A stretch of 49,030 nt of DNA from Betaproteobacteria bacterium HGW-Betaproteobacteria-12 (GTDB taxonomy: Bacteria; Pseudomonadota; Gammaproteobacteria; Burkholderiales; Rhodocyclaceae), in NCBI GenBank assembly GCA_002842345.1, contig PHCU01000009.1:1-49030 (forward strand), in the 5' to 3' direction. Position 1 is the first letter of the stretch. The number at the start of each line of letters is the position of its first letter. Below the pieces are notes generated by a model. It had not been told where the DNA came from. It saw only the letters and a list, made by a program, of their open reading frames with translations, and ran no database searches. Positions 8,783 to 17,411 of the stretch are shown piece after piece. The position numbers were made by a program, and so were the translations under genes.

Positions 8783-9840
8783 GGCGCCAGCACCCGGGCC
8801 GGGCGGTCGCCGGAAATCACGCGCGCCCACAGACGCTCGCGCCGACCGACATCCTCGACCGCTTCGAGCCAGCGCAGGCGGTCCTGCGGCCGGTTCTCCA
8901 GCGACTCGGCAATGGTGCTGCCCAGCCCCTGACGGCTGACCAGCAGACCGCTCACTTCCGGCTCCAGCATGTAGTTGAGCCAGGCCTCGACCAGTTGGCG
9001 ATCGCGCGCGCCGGCCGCCACCACCCAGCAATCCAGCCAGGCCAGCGCCCCCTCGCGCGGAATCACGTAACCGACGTCGGCCCCGGCGGCGCGCAGCAGC
9101 TGCAATTGCTGCGTCCCGTAGTTGGCCAGCATCAGCGCGACGCGATGGCGGCGAAACAGCTCGACCGACTCCTCCGGCTGCGAATAAAAACCCAGCACAT
9201 TGCGCCGCAACTCGATCAAGCGCTCGACCGCCGGCCGCCACTGCTCGGCGGCGAGGCGGAAGGGCTGCTCGGCACCGAGGCTGAGCAACGCCAGGGAAAA
9301 ATTGTGCACGCCGCCGTCGTAGGCCAGCACCCGCCCGCGCAAGGCCGGATCCCACAGTGCCCGGAGCGAATCCGGCGGCTGCAGGAACTGGCGGCGGTCA
9401 TAGATCAGACCCATCTCGGCATAGGTATAGGGAATGCCATAAACCTGGCCGCCGCGCACCAGGCCGGGAATCGCCGCGACCTGCCGGAAGCGCGGCAACT
9501 GCCGGCGGATGTTGGCGATGGCCGCGGGATCGATGGGCAGCGCCAGACCGCCATCGATATAGCGCTGCAACTCCGCCGTATTCACCGCGAAGACGTCGAA
9601 ATCCCGGCCACCGCTGGCGCTCATCCGCTGCCACAGCGCCGTATCGGAATCGATCAGCGTCACCTCGACGCGCACCTGGTGCCGCTGCTCGAAGCCGCGG
9701 ACGACATCCGGATCGGCATAGCCGGGCCAGGCCAGCACCCGCAACACCGCCGGCTCGGCAGCCTGCGCCGCCGGCAGCGGCAACAGCACGACCAGGCAGC
9801 AGAGCAGCGACAGGAAGGAGCGACGACGAACGCATGACAT
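8779..9840 (-). CDS. Periplasmic spermidine/putrescine-type binding protein
   Basis: 353-residue extracellular solute-binding protein of the PotD/NspS type. A signal peptide is clear: RRR, then a hydrophobic stretch to about residue 27 ending AAQAAE. The mature start LRVLAWPGYADPDVV matches the family, which typically reads W-x-Y-ID. DSDTALWQRM and DFDVFAVN are binding-protein elements. No ABC permease or ATPase genes accompany it; instead it is translationally coupled to a diguanylate cyclase, so it is more likely a ligand-sensing partner than a transport component. ATG 9840 is preferred over a TTG 18 bp upstream. The ligand is unproven. Confidence 0.86.
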   Translation of the reverse strand: MSCVRRRSFLSLLCCLVVLLPLPAAQAAEPAVLRVLAWPGYADPDVVRGFEQRHQVRVEVTLIDSDTALWQRMSASGGRDFDVFAVNTAELQRYIDGGLALPIDPAAIANIRRQLPRFRQVAAIPGLVRGGQVYGIPYTYAEMGLIYDRRQFLQPPDSLRALWDPALRGRVLAYDGGVHNFSLALLSLGAEQPFRLAAEQWRPAVERLIELRRNVLGFYSQPEESVELFRRHRVALMLANYGTQQLQLLRAAGADVGYVIPREGALAWLDCWVVAAGARDRQLVEAWLNYMLEPEVSGLLVSRQGLGSTIAESLENRPQDRLRWLEAVEDVGRRERLWARVISGDRPARVLAP

Positions 9841-10007
9841 GCGTCGAGTATTACTCAATCACCCCGGCTTCGCCAGCGCCTGCGGGGCCGACCGCCGGCC
9901 GGCATTCGGAGCGCCAGCGGACCGGCAGCGGACGAAGGAGGCCATCGCCCCGCACCTTCTCCGACGCTCCGTGTCAAAGCTTTATCGCACACCCGTGGAG
10001 CGTCGCC

Positions 10008-10517
10008 ATGAACGGACGATCCTACTTTACCGGCCTCGGACTGCTCGCCAGCCTGGCCTCGCCCCCAATGGCGCTAGGCGCAGTGACGGTGCAGTTCATC
10101 GCGCCCGAGCGCTATACCGATGTCGGCCACGGCTACGACAGCGAGCGTCACCTGCAGGCCATCGAAAAGCATTTCAAGACCCTGGGTCAACGCTGCCTGC
10201 AGGACGATGAAAGCCTCGAACTGCGCGTCCTCGACATCGACCTGGCGGGGCAGCAGGAGTGGTGGCAGCGCACCGGCTACGACGTCCGGGTGATGCGCGA
10301 CATCAGCTGGCCGCGCCTCAGTTTCGACTACCAGTGGCGCACCGCCAGCGGCAAAATCCTGGGGCAGGGGCGCGAACAGGTTTCCGACATGAACTACCTG
10401 TGGCGCAGCGCCTGGGTGCGCAACTCGACGGAAACGCTGCCTTACGAAAAAGCGATGCTGGGCGACTGGTTCGAGCGCCGTTTCTGCCAAAGCCGCCAGC
10501 CGCAGCCGAGTACTTAG
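10008..10517 (+). CDS. DUF3016 family periplasmic protein
   Basis: 169-residue protein with a signal peptide (residues 1-24, ending MALGAV) and the DUF3016 pattern: VTVQFIAPERYTDVG, a central LRVLDIDLAGQQEWW and a conserved WPRLSFDYQW. No function is established for the family. The start ATG 10008 gives a proper signal sequence; the frame upstream is a shadow. It is divergent from the binding-protein operon, with 167 bp between the starts in which I see no clear promoter. Confidence 0.8.
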   Translation: MNGRSYFTGLGLLASLASPPMALGAVTVQFIAPERYTDVGHGYDSERHLQAIEKHFKTLGQRCLQDDESLELRVLDIDLAGQQEWWQRTGYDVRVMRDISWPRLSFDYQWRTASGKILGQGREQVSDMNYLWRSAWVRNSTETLPYEKAMLGDWFERRFCQSRQPQPST

Positions 10518-10644
10518 CCGGACAGGAGCGCGGCGCTCATTCCTTGAGAAGGATCGCCGCTAATTGGGTAGAGCCATTGCCACGCGGCCGGCAGACCGCG
10601 GGCTGACCGCCAACCGGCAAGCTTCCTTGCGGCTGGCCGGATGC

Positions 10645-10932
10645 TCAGCAATGGCGATGGGAGCGCGGATTCCAGGAAAACAGGCGACGCGCCAGACGGT
10701 TCAGGCGAATGCCGAGCGACGGCCGCGTCGTCTGGGCAGGCTGCTGCGGATTCCAGGAAAAGACCGGGCGCAGGCTTTCTGCGACGACGCCGATCAGGGC
10801 CAGGAGGCTATGGCCGAGCAGCAAGAGATACAGACGCAGCCGTTCGGCGAACAGGCCTTGCAAACGCTGCATTTCCTGGGCGCGCAGGGCGCGGGCCTGG
10901 CGTTCGATGGTCGGGATGTCGATGGGGGTCAT
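10645..10932 (-). CDS. Small predicted membrane protein, unknown function
   Basis: 95-residue protein starting at ATG 10932 behind a good ribosome site (AGGAG, 6 bp away). It has a charged, probably helical N-terminus (about 1-33), one hydrophobic segment (LYLLLLGHSLLALIGVV, about 34-50) and an arginine-rich tail in which FSWNP occurs twice. The two copies are encoded by a direct DNA repeat (GCGGATTCCAGGAAAA near 10667 and 10748). I do not recognise the family. It is divergent from a LysR gene, with 115 bp between starts, so it may be that regulator's target. Confidence 0.6.
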   Translation of the reverse strand: MTPIDIPTIERQARALRAQEMQRLQGLFAERLRLYLLLLGHSLLALIGVVAESLRPVFSWNPQQPAQTTRPSLGIRLNRLARRLFSWNPRSHRHC

Positions 10933-11047
10933 GATTTGCTCCTGCTGCGGTGCAACATTGCACGGTTCGAACTGTAATTGCACGGCTGTGCAATAACAAT
11001 TACATAGCCCGGAACAACATTTATGAATTTTCGTCCATAATCGACGC

Positions 11048-11956
11048 ATGGGCCGCTCCGCCGAAATGACCGCCTTCGTCCGCTCCGTCGATACCGGCGG
11101 CTTCTCTGCCGCAGCACGGGAACTGAACCTGACCCCGTCCGCCCTCTCCAAACTGGTCACCCGGCTCGAAGACCGGCTGGGCGCCCGGCTGCTGCAGCGA
11201 ACGACGCGCCGCCTGCACCTGACGCCGGAAGGCGAGGCCTTTTACCTGCGGGCCCGGCGCATCCTGGCCGAGATGGACGAAGCGGAAGCCGAAGTGCTGC
11301 AGTCAGGCAGTCACCCGCAAGGCCTGCTCCGCCTGCATTGCGGCTCGGCCTTCGGCATGCACCAGCTGGCGCCGGCCATTCCGCACTTTCTCGAACGTCA
11401 CCCCGGGGTGCACCTCGACATTACGATCAACGACCTGCCGCCGGCCGCCGTCGAGGAAGGCATCGATCTTGCCATCCGCATCGGCCAGCTCGACGAGTCG
11501 TCGATGGTCGCCCGCCGCATCTGCAATCTGGAGCGCGTCATCTGCGCCGCGCCGTCCTACCTGGCCAAGCACGGCACGCCGCGCACGCCGGACGACCTGC
11601 ATCAGCACAACTGCCTGTGGATCACCAGCCTGCCGGTGCTGCGCCGCTGGCCGTTCGATACCGACGACGGCATCCGCGTCGTCCATATCGACGGCAATGT
11701 CGTCGCCAACAATGCCGAGACGGTGCTGCAGCTGACCGTGGCCGGGGTCGGCATCACCCGGCTGACCGACGTCATCGTCGGCGACGCCATCCAGCGCGGC
11801 GAATTGGTGCCGATCCTCAGCGACTGGCACCACGTCGAGCCGGTACCTCTCTTTGCCACCTACCCGAGCGGCCGCCACCTGTCACCCAAGGTGCGGGCAA
11901 TGGTCGATTTCCTGGTCGAACGCTTTGCCGGCACGCCTTGGCGCAGCGCCGTGTAG
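11048..11956 (+). CDS. LysR-family transcriptional regulator
   Basis: 302 residues. N-terminal winged HTH (about 1-60): MTAFVRSVDTGGFSAAARELNLTPSALSKLVTRLE in the usual LysR order, followed by the linker helix and a periplasmic-binding-like effector domain (about 90-295). It resembles the large DsdC/AaeR-like group often annotated as 'LysR near oxidoreductase', but no neighbour here tells the effector. LysR proteins commonly control a divergent gene, here the 95-residue membrane protein; the shared 115-bp region has TGCAATTACAG/GTGCAAT-type dyads near 10960-10995. Its stop is followed by a strong hairpin at 12021 that separates it from the catabolic island. Confidence 0.92.
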   Translation: MGRSAEMTAFVRSVDTGGFSAAARELNLTPSALSKLVTRLEDRLGARLLQRTTRRLHLTPEGEAFYLRARRILAEMDEAEAEVLQSGSHPQGLLRLHCGSAFGMHQLAPAIPHFLERHPGVHLDITINDLPPAAVEEGIDLAIRIGQLDESSMVARRICNLERVICAAPSYLAKHGTPRTPDDLHQHNCLWITSLPVLRRWPFDTDDGIRVVHIDGNVVANNAETVLQLTVAGVGITRLTDVIVGDAIQRGELVPILSDWHHVEPVPLFATYPSGRHLSPKVRAMVDFLVERFAGTPWRSAV

Positions 11957-12020
11957 CGGCATTCGGTGGGCAGGAACACTGGCAACTAGCGAAACAGTGA
12001 CAGAAGGTTAAACAGTGAAA

Positions 12021-12060
12021 TTCCCATCTGCCTCGGGCTATACCCCGAGGCAGATGGGAA
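12021..12060. terminator. Bidirectional hairpin terminator
   Basis: A perfect 17-bp inverted repeat (TTCCCATCTGCCTCGGG and its complement) around a 6-nt loop lies between two convergent genes, the LysR gene and the DUF1329 gene. The arms end in AA/TT but there is no long T tract, so Rho-independent action is likely but not certain. It marks the left edge of the island. Confidence 0.75.
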
Positions 12061-12072
12061 ACAGTGGCTTAC

Positions 12073-13383
12073 TTACTTGCCACCGGTGGCTACTTGTTCC
12101 AGCTTTTCCAGCGAGACATCGGTTTCCTTGACGCCCTTCGGATTGGACTTCATGTTTGACGACCAGGTTGTCGAATGCTTGCGTTTGACGTCAATGACAT
12201 GGCCAACCACCGGCATGACGGCCTTGTAGCCATCCTCGCCGACATCGGGGCGGTTCTGGAAAACCATGAATTTCCAGAAGTCGCCCTTCTGGTCATACAT
12301 TTCTCCCAGATAGGGGCGCGGGAAATCCACTTCCATGTACACCACCTTCTTGCTGTAGGGGTGTTGCGGCGGCGGCGTGCCTTCAACCACGTAGACTTCG
12401 CGCGGCTCCCAGACGATGTGCTTGGCCGGGAAGTAGAACGGAGCATCCTTCAGGCCGACGGAGGGAAATTCGTCCACCGTATCCTTCTTGGACAGATCGA
12501 CGCTGACTTCCGGGCTGTGGGCAATGGCGAAGACCCAGCGCTTGCCGACCAGCTTATTGGCGCGATACTTGGTCGGGAAGGCATCCCAGATATCCCAGTC
12601 GTCATAGAGCTGATCGGTGCCGCCGATCGGGTCCATCCAGGCGCCACCGGAAAGGCGGCGAGTCCGCCGGACCGATTTCAGATAGGCCCAGGTATCGTCC
12701 GGCTTGGCCGAATCCGGCTGGTTGTAGCGGATCGAGAAGGTGCCGAGACCGCGGATATCCTGCGGGCTGGTGGCGAACAGGTAGGTCTTCTGGGCAATGC
12801 TGCCATCGCCGACGGTGGTCGGTCCGCCATCCAGACGTCCTTCCATGTAATAACGCCGCGATTGCCAGCGCTGTACGCGCTCGACGCCCTTGTCACCGGA
12901 AATGAAGGTGAAGGAGATGTCGCGCAGATCCATGGTGGCGCCATAAGTCGCGGCCCGCAGATTCCAGATCACCTTGTCGCCGGCATTCGGATCATCCATC
13001 TTGATCGACTCCGGCGGGAAGGGCATGCCGGCCGTCCAGCCGCTCATGGTCCGGTCGGCCGGATTGAACTTGACGTTCTTCGAGAGCTTCTGGGTCGCCT
13101 CGACGTACTTCGGATCCATCTGGATCTTCTTGGAGTGGGCGATCTTGAGGGTTAGCCCCTCACTCTTGATCATGTACTCCAGTTTTTCCGGGATCATGCT
13201 GCCGATGGTCTTGCCCTCGAAGGTTTCGTTGCGGACCTTGTCGAGATTGTCCTTGCTGATGACGGTGCCTTCGGCAAGTTCCGCCGCCTGGGCGATGCCC
13301 GTCGAGAGCCCCATGGCGATCAGCACGATGGCGACCGAGCGGACGCCCGAGCCAAGCTGAATATGCTGCTTACTGGTGGTCAA
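12073..13383 (-). CDS. DUF1329 family periplasmic/outer-membrane protein
   Basis: 436 residues with a signal peptide (about 1-34, ending GIAQAAE). DUF1329 proteins resemble LolB/LolA-type lipid-binding folds and are regularly encoded beside DUF1302 and RND/MMPL genes in degraders of hydrophobic compounds. Recognisable parts include WTAGMPFPP, the central RRYYMEGRLDGGP and the C-terminal HSTTWSSNMKSNPKGV. It is the last gene of a four-gene operon, 16 bp after the DUF1302 gene, and ends just before a strong terminator. The role is inferred: transfer of hydrophobic substrate or lipid between membranes. Family call secure, function not. Confidence 0.88.
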   Translation of the reverse strand: MTTSKQHIQLGSGVRSVAIVLIAMGLSTGIAQAAELAEGTVISKDNLDKVRNETFEGKTIGSMIPEKLEYMIKSEGLTLKIAHSKKIQMDPKYVEATQKLSKNVKFNPADRTMSGWTAGMPFPPESIKMDDPNAGDKVIWNLRAATYGATMDLRDISFTFISGDKGVERVQRWQSRRYYMEGRLDGGPTTVGDGSIAQKTYLFATSPQDIRGLGTFSIRYNQPDSAKPDDTWAYLKSVRRTRRLSGGAWMDPIGGTDQLYDDWDIWDAFPTKYRANKLVGKRWVFAIAHSPEVSVDLSKKDTVDEFPSVGLKDAPFYFPAKHIVWEPREVYVVEGTPPPQHPYSKKVVYMEVDFPRPYLGEMYDQKGDFWKFMVFQNRPDVGEDGYKAVMPVVGHVIDVKRKHSTTWSSNMKSNPKGVKETDVSLEKLEQVATGGK

Positions 13384-13399
13384 TTTACCTCTCCTTTAA

Positions 13400-14947
13400 T
13401 TAAAACTGCCGCGTCAAACGCACGACGAGCTGGTTGTTCTGGTCGAAATAACCCATCAACTGAGTGCCCGGAACGTCGGTATCAAACAGCTTCTTGCTCG
13501 ACTTCCGCGTCCAGAAAATGTCGGCCTCCGCTTTCAGGCGCCAGTTGTCGCCGAGGACAAAATCCACCGCCGGAATGACGAAGCCGCCGCCATTGGTCAG
13601 ATCCACACCGACGGCCAGGGACGGATTGATGGTGTCGCTCTTGTAGTTGAGGACGGTGAAGGCGGTCAGGATCGTGTTGTTTTGTTTCAGCCTGGAGCCA
13701 TAGGCGAACAGCCGGGCCAGATCGTCCGAGTCCTTGTAGTTGAGGACCATCGTGTTGAACAACTGGACCGACGAGAACGACGGCCGGCTGGTGCCCAGAA
13801 GATCCTGGAAGTTCAGGTTCTTGTCGGCCCGCAGCATCATCGTCAGGGTGTCCTTCTTCTTGATCCCGCCCAGGCCAAGCCCGACATTGCCAGGCACGTT
13901 CGGCGCCCCCAAAGGCCCGGTGCCGATGTTGTACGGCTGGTCCTTGGTATAGGCCACCTCGGCGCTGACAACGGAATCGATGGCCGGCGTATAGCCGCTG
14001 ACCGTTACGCCAAAGACATCGATCACCGGGTGAATCAGGTCGAAGAACGCGCCGGTCGGTGCCTTCTGATAGGGCTTGAAGGCCGAATTCGCCACCGGAT
14101 CGGCGGCGAAGGTCCGGATGTAGGCCAGCGAGTAATTGACCGGACCCAGTTCGGCCGACCACTTGATGCCGCCGGTCACGTCGTCCTTGTCGCCATCCGG
14201 ATGGTCGCAGTCGTTGTCGGTCACCGCCGTCAGGTCATAGCCACGGTAGGGCTGGAAAAACCAGCGGCCGCCGCGAATGTCGTAGGTATTGCCGATGTCC
14301 TTGCAACGGTCGAGGCCCGGACGGACGAAGGCATGGACCAGACCTTTGGCTTCCGGCACCTGAATCTTGGTGGCCAGCAACCACAGCGGCTTGCGCCACT
14401 CCTCGTTCTCGCCTTCGAAGAACAGCCGCCAGCTCATGTCATAGCCATGAACCACGTCCATGGCATGGAAGAAATCGCTTTCGCCCCAGACGATCTGTTG
14501 TTTGCCCAGGCGGAAACTGACGCGCTCGCCGACATTGAACTCGGTCCACAACTCACGGATTTCCGCTTCGTTGTAGTTGTCCATGATGTCGCTGGACTGG
14601 CCGCCGACGGCGGTGCCGTTGGTTCTCCGCAGCTTCTCGAGGTCATCGAGAAAACCGGTCTTGACCTCCCGGTCGCCCCGGGCAACGGCCTTCCACTTCA
14701 GCGGGCCGGTCCGGGCATCCATGTCCAGCAGGACCGAGCCGCGGATCATCGACGGCTTCCACTTGTCGTCGGCCTTGGTTTCCGGCATGTCCTGCATGTT
14801 GAACGATGCCCAGCCGCGGACATAGCCACCGAGATGGAAACTGTTGCCATCGTCGTCAGCTGACGCTGCAACACTCCATGACCCCAGGGCCAGCGAGATC
14901 GCCACGCCCAGCAGGCTACGGTGGAAACTTCTACTCTTTTGCCTCAT
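13400..14947 (-). CDS. DUF1302 family outer-membrane protein
   Basis: 515 residues, signal peptide about 1-28 (ALGSWSVAASADD), then an alternating polar/hydrophobic sequence ending in a C-terminal aromatic strand (LVVRLTRQF), as expected for a beta-barrel. The DUF1302 signature LGKQQIVWGESDFFHAMDVV is near residue 145. The start ATG 14947 has a ribosome site (AGGGG) and gives a proper signal sequence; the longer open frame upstream is not part of the gene. The family is found with DUF1329, RND and YCF48-like genes in clusters for hydrocarbons, terpenes and steroids. Here it probably lets the ketone or its precursor cross the outer membrane. Confidence 0.87.
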   Translation of the reverse strand: MRQKSRSFHRSLLGVAISLALGSWSVAASADDDGNSFHLGGYVRGWASFNMQDMPETKADDKWKPSMIRGSVLLDMDARTGPLKWKAVARGDREVKTGFLDDLEKLRRTNGTAVGGQSSDIMDNYNEAEIRELWTEFNVGERVSFRLGKQQIVWGESDFFHAMDVVHGYDMSWRLFFEGENEEWRKPLWLLATKIQVPEAKGLVHAFVRPGLDRCKDIGNTYDIRGGRWFFQPYRGYDLTAVTDNDCDHPDGDKDDVTGGIKWSAELGPVNYSLAYIRTFAADPVANSAFKPYQKAPTGAFFDLIHPVIDVFGVTVSGYTPAIDSVVSAEVAYTKDQPYNIGTGPLGAPNVPGNVGLGLGGIKKKDTLTMMLRADKNLNFQDLLGTSRPSFSSVQLFNTMVLNYKDSDDLARLFAYGSRLKQNNTILTAFTVLNYKSDTINPSLAVGVDLTNGGGFVIPAVDFVLGDNWRLKAEADIFWTRKSSKKLFDTDVPGTQLMGYFDQNNQLVVRLTRQF

Positions 14948-15012
14948 CTTTCTTACCCCTCTTCTCATTGAGAACATTCGATCAAGCGCTTCGCAAAGCG
15001 CCATCGGGTCGG

Positions 15013-17394
15013 CTAAGCCGGTTGAGCTTGCTGTTCGGCAATCTCGACCGGATGCCTCTTGCTGCCGACAACGAACTCCGGTCTGAAGACATAGACCAGA
15101 GCCGGCATGACAAACAATGCGGATGCTGCGGAAATACCCAGCCAGATCGCGATCAGGATCCCCATGTCGGCCTGCAGGCGCAGCGACGAGAAGCTCCAGA
15201 TGATGACGCTGGTGATCAGCGTGATCGCCGTTACCAGGACGCCGCGACCGGCGCTGCGCAAGGCGCGGGTGATGGCCTGCTCGATGCTGCACTGGCCACG
15301 GTGGAGCTCTTCGCGAATGCCATCGACGATGTAGAAGGTGTAGTCGACGCCGAGCCCGATGCCGAGGGCGACCACCGGCAGGGTATTGATGTTCATGCCG
15401 ATCCCCTGCCAGGCCATGTAGCTGAAGGTCAGGGTGTTGGAGAACAGCACCGGAATCATGAAGAACATGCCGGCCACCGTGGAGCGATAGGTGATGGCGC
15501 AGCAGGCGACCAGCACCAGCAGGGCCAGCGCGATGGCCTCGATCTGCCCGGACAGGATCACTTCATTGACCGCGGCGAGTACGCCGACCAGCCCGCCGGC
15601 GAGCAGGATTTCGGCATCCTTCATCGGATGGGCCGCCAGGTAGTCCTTGATGCGCTGCACCGCCGTGCTGATGGTGACGCCCTGGTGATCGCGGAAGTAC
15701 AGCGTGATGGCGCCATTCTTCGCCTGCGGATCGGCAAAGCGATCCATGTCGCCGGGGTCGGTGCCGGAGACGAACATGTAGACCAGCTCGCCGTTCTCGT
15801 TGGCGCTGTTGCCCAGCTCCTGATAACGCGAGTTGCCTTCGCGGACGACCCGCTTCACTGCCGGCAGCACGTCGGCCAGGGAGATGCTGCCGCCGATCTC
15901 GGGCTGGGCCTCCATGTACTTCTGGAAGCTCTCCATGCCTTTGAGGACTTCCGGCTCCTTCAGCGCCCCCTCGGTCTTGCCTTCGACGACGACGAACATC
16001 CGGTCCGAACCCTGGAACTTGCCGTTGATCGCCGCGGCATCCTGGTTGTAGCGCGAGTCCGGCCAGAGGATGGGCGAGCCGGGATTGGCATCGCCGACCT
16101 TCAGGTTGAAGGCGTAGATCCCGGTCAGCACGAAGGCGATGCCGGTCGCGCCGAGCACCACATAACGCCAGCGCGTGGCGACGACGTGGATGCAGACGCC
16201 GAGCACGGCATCGAGGACCGGCGAAATGTTGACCGGATGAACCTTTTTACCGCTGGTCGAGAACCAGGACAGCAGCACCGGCGTCATCAGCAAGGCCGAG
16301 ATGACAATCGAGAAGATCCAGACGGTGCCGATATAGGAAATCTTTTCCAGCATCGGGATCGGCGTCAGCGCGACGACCAGGACGCAGCCGGCATCGGCGA
16401 CGACCGCCAGCAGACCCGGTTTGAACAGGTTCTGCAGGCTGGCCTTGGCGGCTGCCGCGGCACTCGACATGCCGTTGGCCACTTCGTCGTCGAAGCGCGA
16501 AACGAGCTGCACCGAATTCGAGATGGCCTGGGCGGTAATCAGGAAGGCCACGACGATCACCAGCGGATCGAGATGGAAGCCCATCAGGCGGGCCGCCCCG
16601 AGCGCCCAGATGGCACTCAGCACACCCGCCGACAGCGGCAGCAGCGTGCCATGCCAGCTGCGGGTGATGAGGAACAGCAAGGCCACCAGCGCCGCCACGG
16701 TGATCAGGAAAAGATGCAGCGTCTCGGTCAGATAATGGCCAACGATGCCGTAAAGCAGCGGCTCGCCGACGATCCGCACCTTGATGCCGTCGCCTTCGGC
16801 GGCATCGGTGATGGCGCTGACCTGTTCATAGATCTTCGAATAGTCGATGCCGGCATCGACGAAGTCGGCGGTGATCAGCGTCGCCTTCATGTCGAGCGAG
16901 ACATAGGCGCCGAAGACCAGCGGATTGTTCAGCACCGCCTCCTTGAGGATGCGGAGCTCGTTGTCGTCGCGCGGCAGATCCGGCCACATCAGCGGCCGCG
17001 ACTCGATGCCGTCGGTCGACGCCCGGACCTCCTTGATCTTCTTCGAGGCCAACGAGACGATCTGATAGCTATCGACGTTCGATACCTGTTGCAGCGACTT
17101 GGTGATGGTTTGCACGCGCTCCAGGACCTTCATCTGGAAGACGTCACCGTCCTCGACCTCGAGCATGATGCTGATCATGTTCGAGCCGCCGAAGGTTTGC
17201 TTGAACTGGTCGTTGACCTTGATGTACTGGTGATTGCGCGGCAACAGGTCGCTGAACACCGTCTTGACCTGGATCTGCGCGGCCAGATAGGCCATCACCA
17301 CAGTGATCGCCATGACGAAGGAGACCACCAGGATGCGATGACGGATGAACCACTCGATGGCTCCGCCGACCATCTTGAAAGTTTTGTTTTTCAT
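15013..17394 (-). CDS. RND/MMPL superfamily transporter
   Basis: 793-residue 'predicted exporter of the RND superfamily'. TM1 is near residues 22-40 (ILVVSFVMAITVVMAYL), followed by a large periplasmic loop, then a five-helix bundle (about 220-380). A second copy of the same layout follows (TM7 near 410-430, loop, bundle 600-770), giving 12 helices. The GxxxD-type motif in TM4 (LGIGLGVDYTFYIVDG, near residue 695) is a typical MMPL proton-relay position in the second half. It may export substrate or toxic hydrophobic intermediates, or work with DUF1302 and DUF1329 in import; direction is unknown. It lies between the YCF48 gene (17 bp) and DUF1302 (65 bp). Confidence 0.9.
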   Translation of the reverse strand: MKNKTFKMVGGAIEWFIRHRILVVSFVMAITVVMAYLAAQIQVKTVFSDLLPRNHQYIKVNDQFKQTFGGSNMISIMLEVEDGDVFQMKVLERVQTITKSLQQVSNVDSYQIVSLASKKIKEVRASTDGIESRPLMWPDLPRDDNELRILKEAVLNNPLVFGAYVSLDMKATLITADFVDAGIDYSKIYEQVSAITDAAEGDGIKVRIVGEPLLYGIVGHYLTETLHLFLITVAALVALLFLITRSWHGTLLPLSAGVLSAIWALGAARLMGFHLDPLVIVVAFLITAQAISNSVQLVSRFDDEVANGMSSAAAAAKASLQNLFKPGLLAVVADAGCVLVVALTPIPMLEKISYIGTVWIFSIVISALLMTPVLLSWFSTSGKKVHPVNISPVLDAVLGVCIHVVATRWRYVVLGATGIAFVLTGIYAFNLKVGDANPGSPILWPDSRYNQDAAAINGKFQGSDRMFVVVEGKTEGALKEPEVLKGMESFQKYMEAQPEIGGSISLADVLPAVKRVVREGNSRYQELGNSANENGELVYMFVSGTDPGDMDRFADPQAKNGAITLYFRDHQGVTISTAVQRIKDYLAAHPMKDAEILLAGGLVGVLAAVNEVILSGQIEAIALALLVLVACCAITYRSTVAGMFFMIPVLFSNTLTFSYMAWQGIGMNINTLPVVALGIGLGVDYTFYIVDGIREELHRGQCSIEQAITRALRSAGRGVLVTAITLITSVIIWSFSSLRLQADMGILIAIWLGISAASALFVMPALVYVFRPEFVVGSKRHPVEIAEQQAQPA

Positions 17395-17411
17395 GAAATT
17401 CTCTCTGTCGA

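Noticed and set aside
6182..8932. A 916-codon plus-strand frame opposite gluQ and the diguanylate cyclase
   Set aside because: Arg/Gln/Gly-rich shadow translation without domains.
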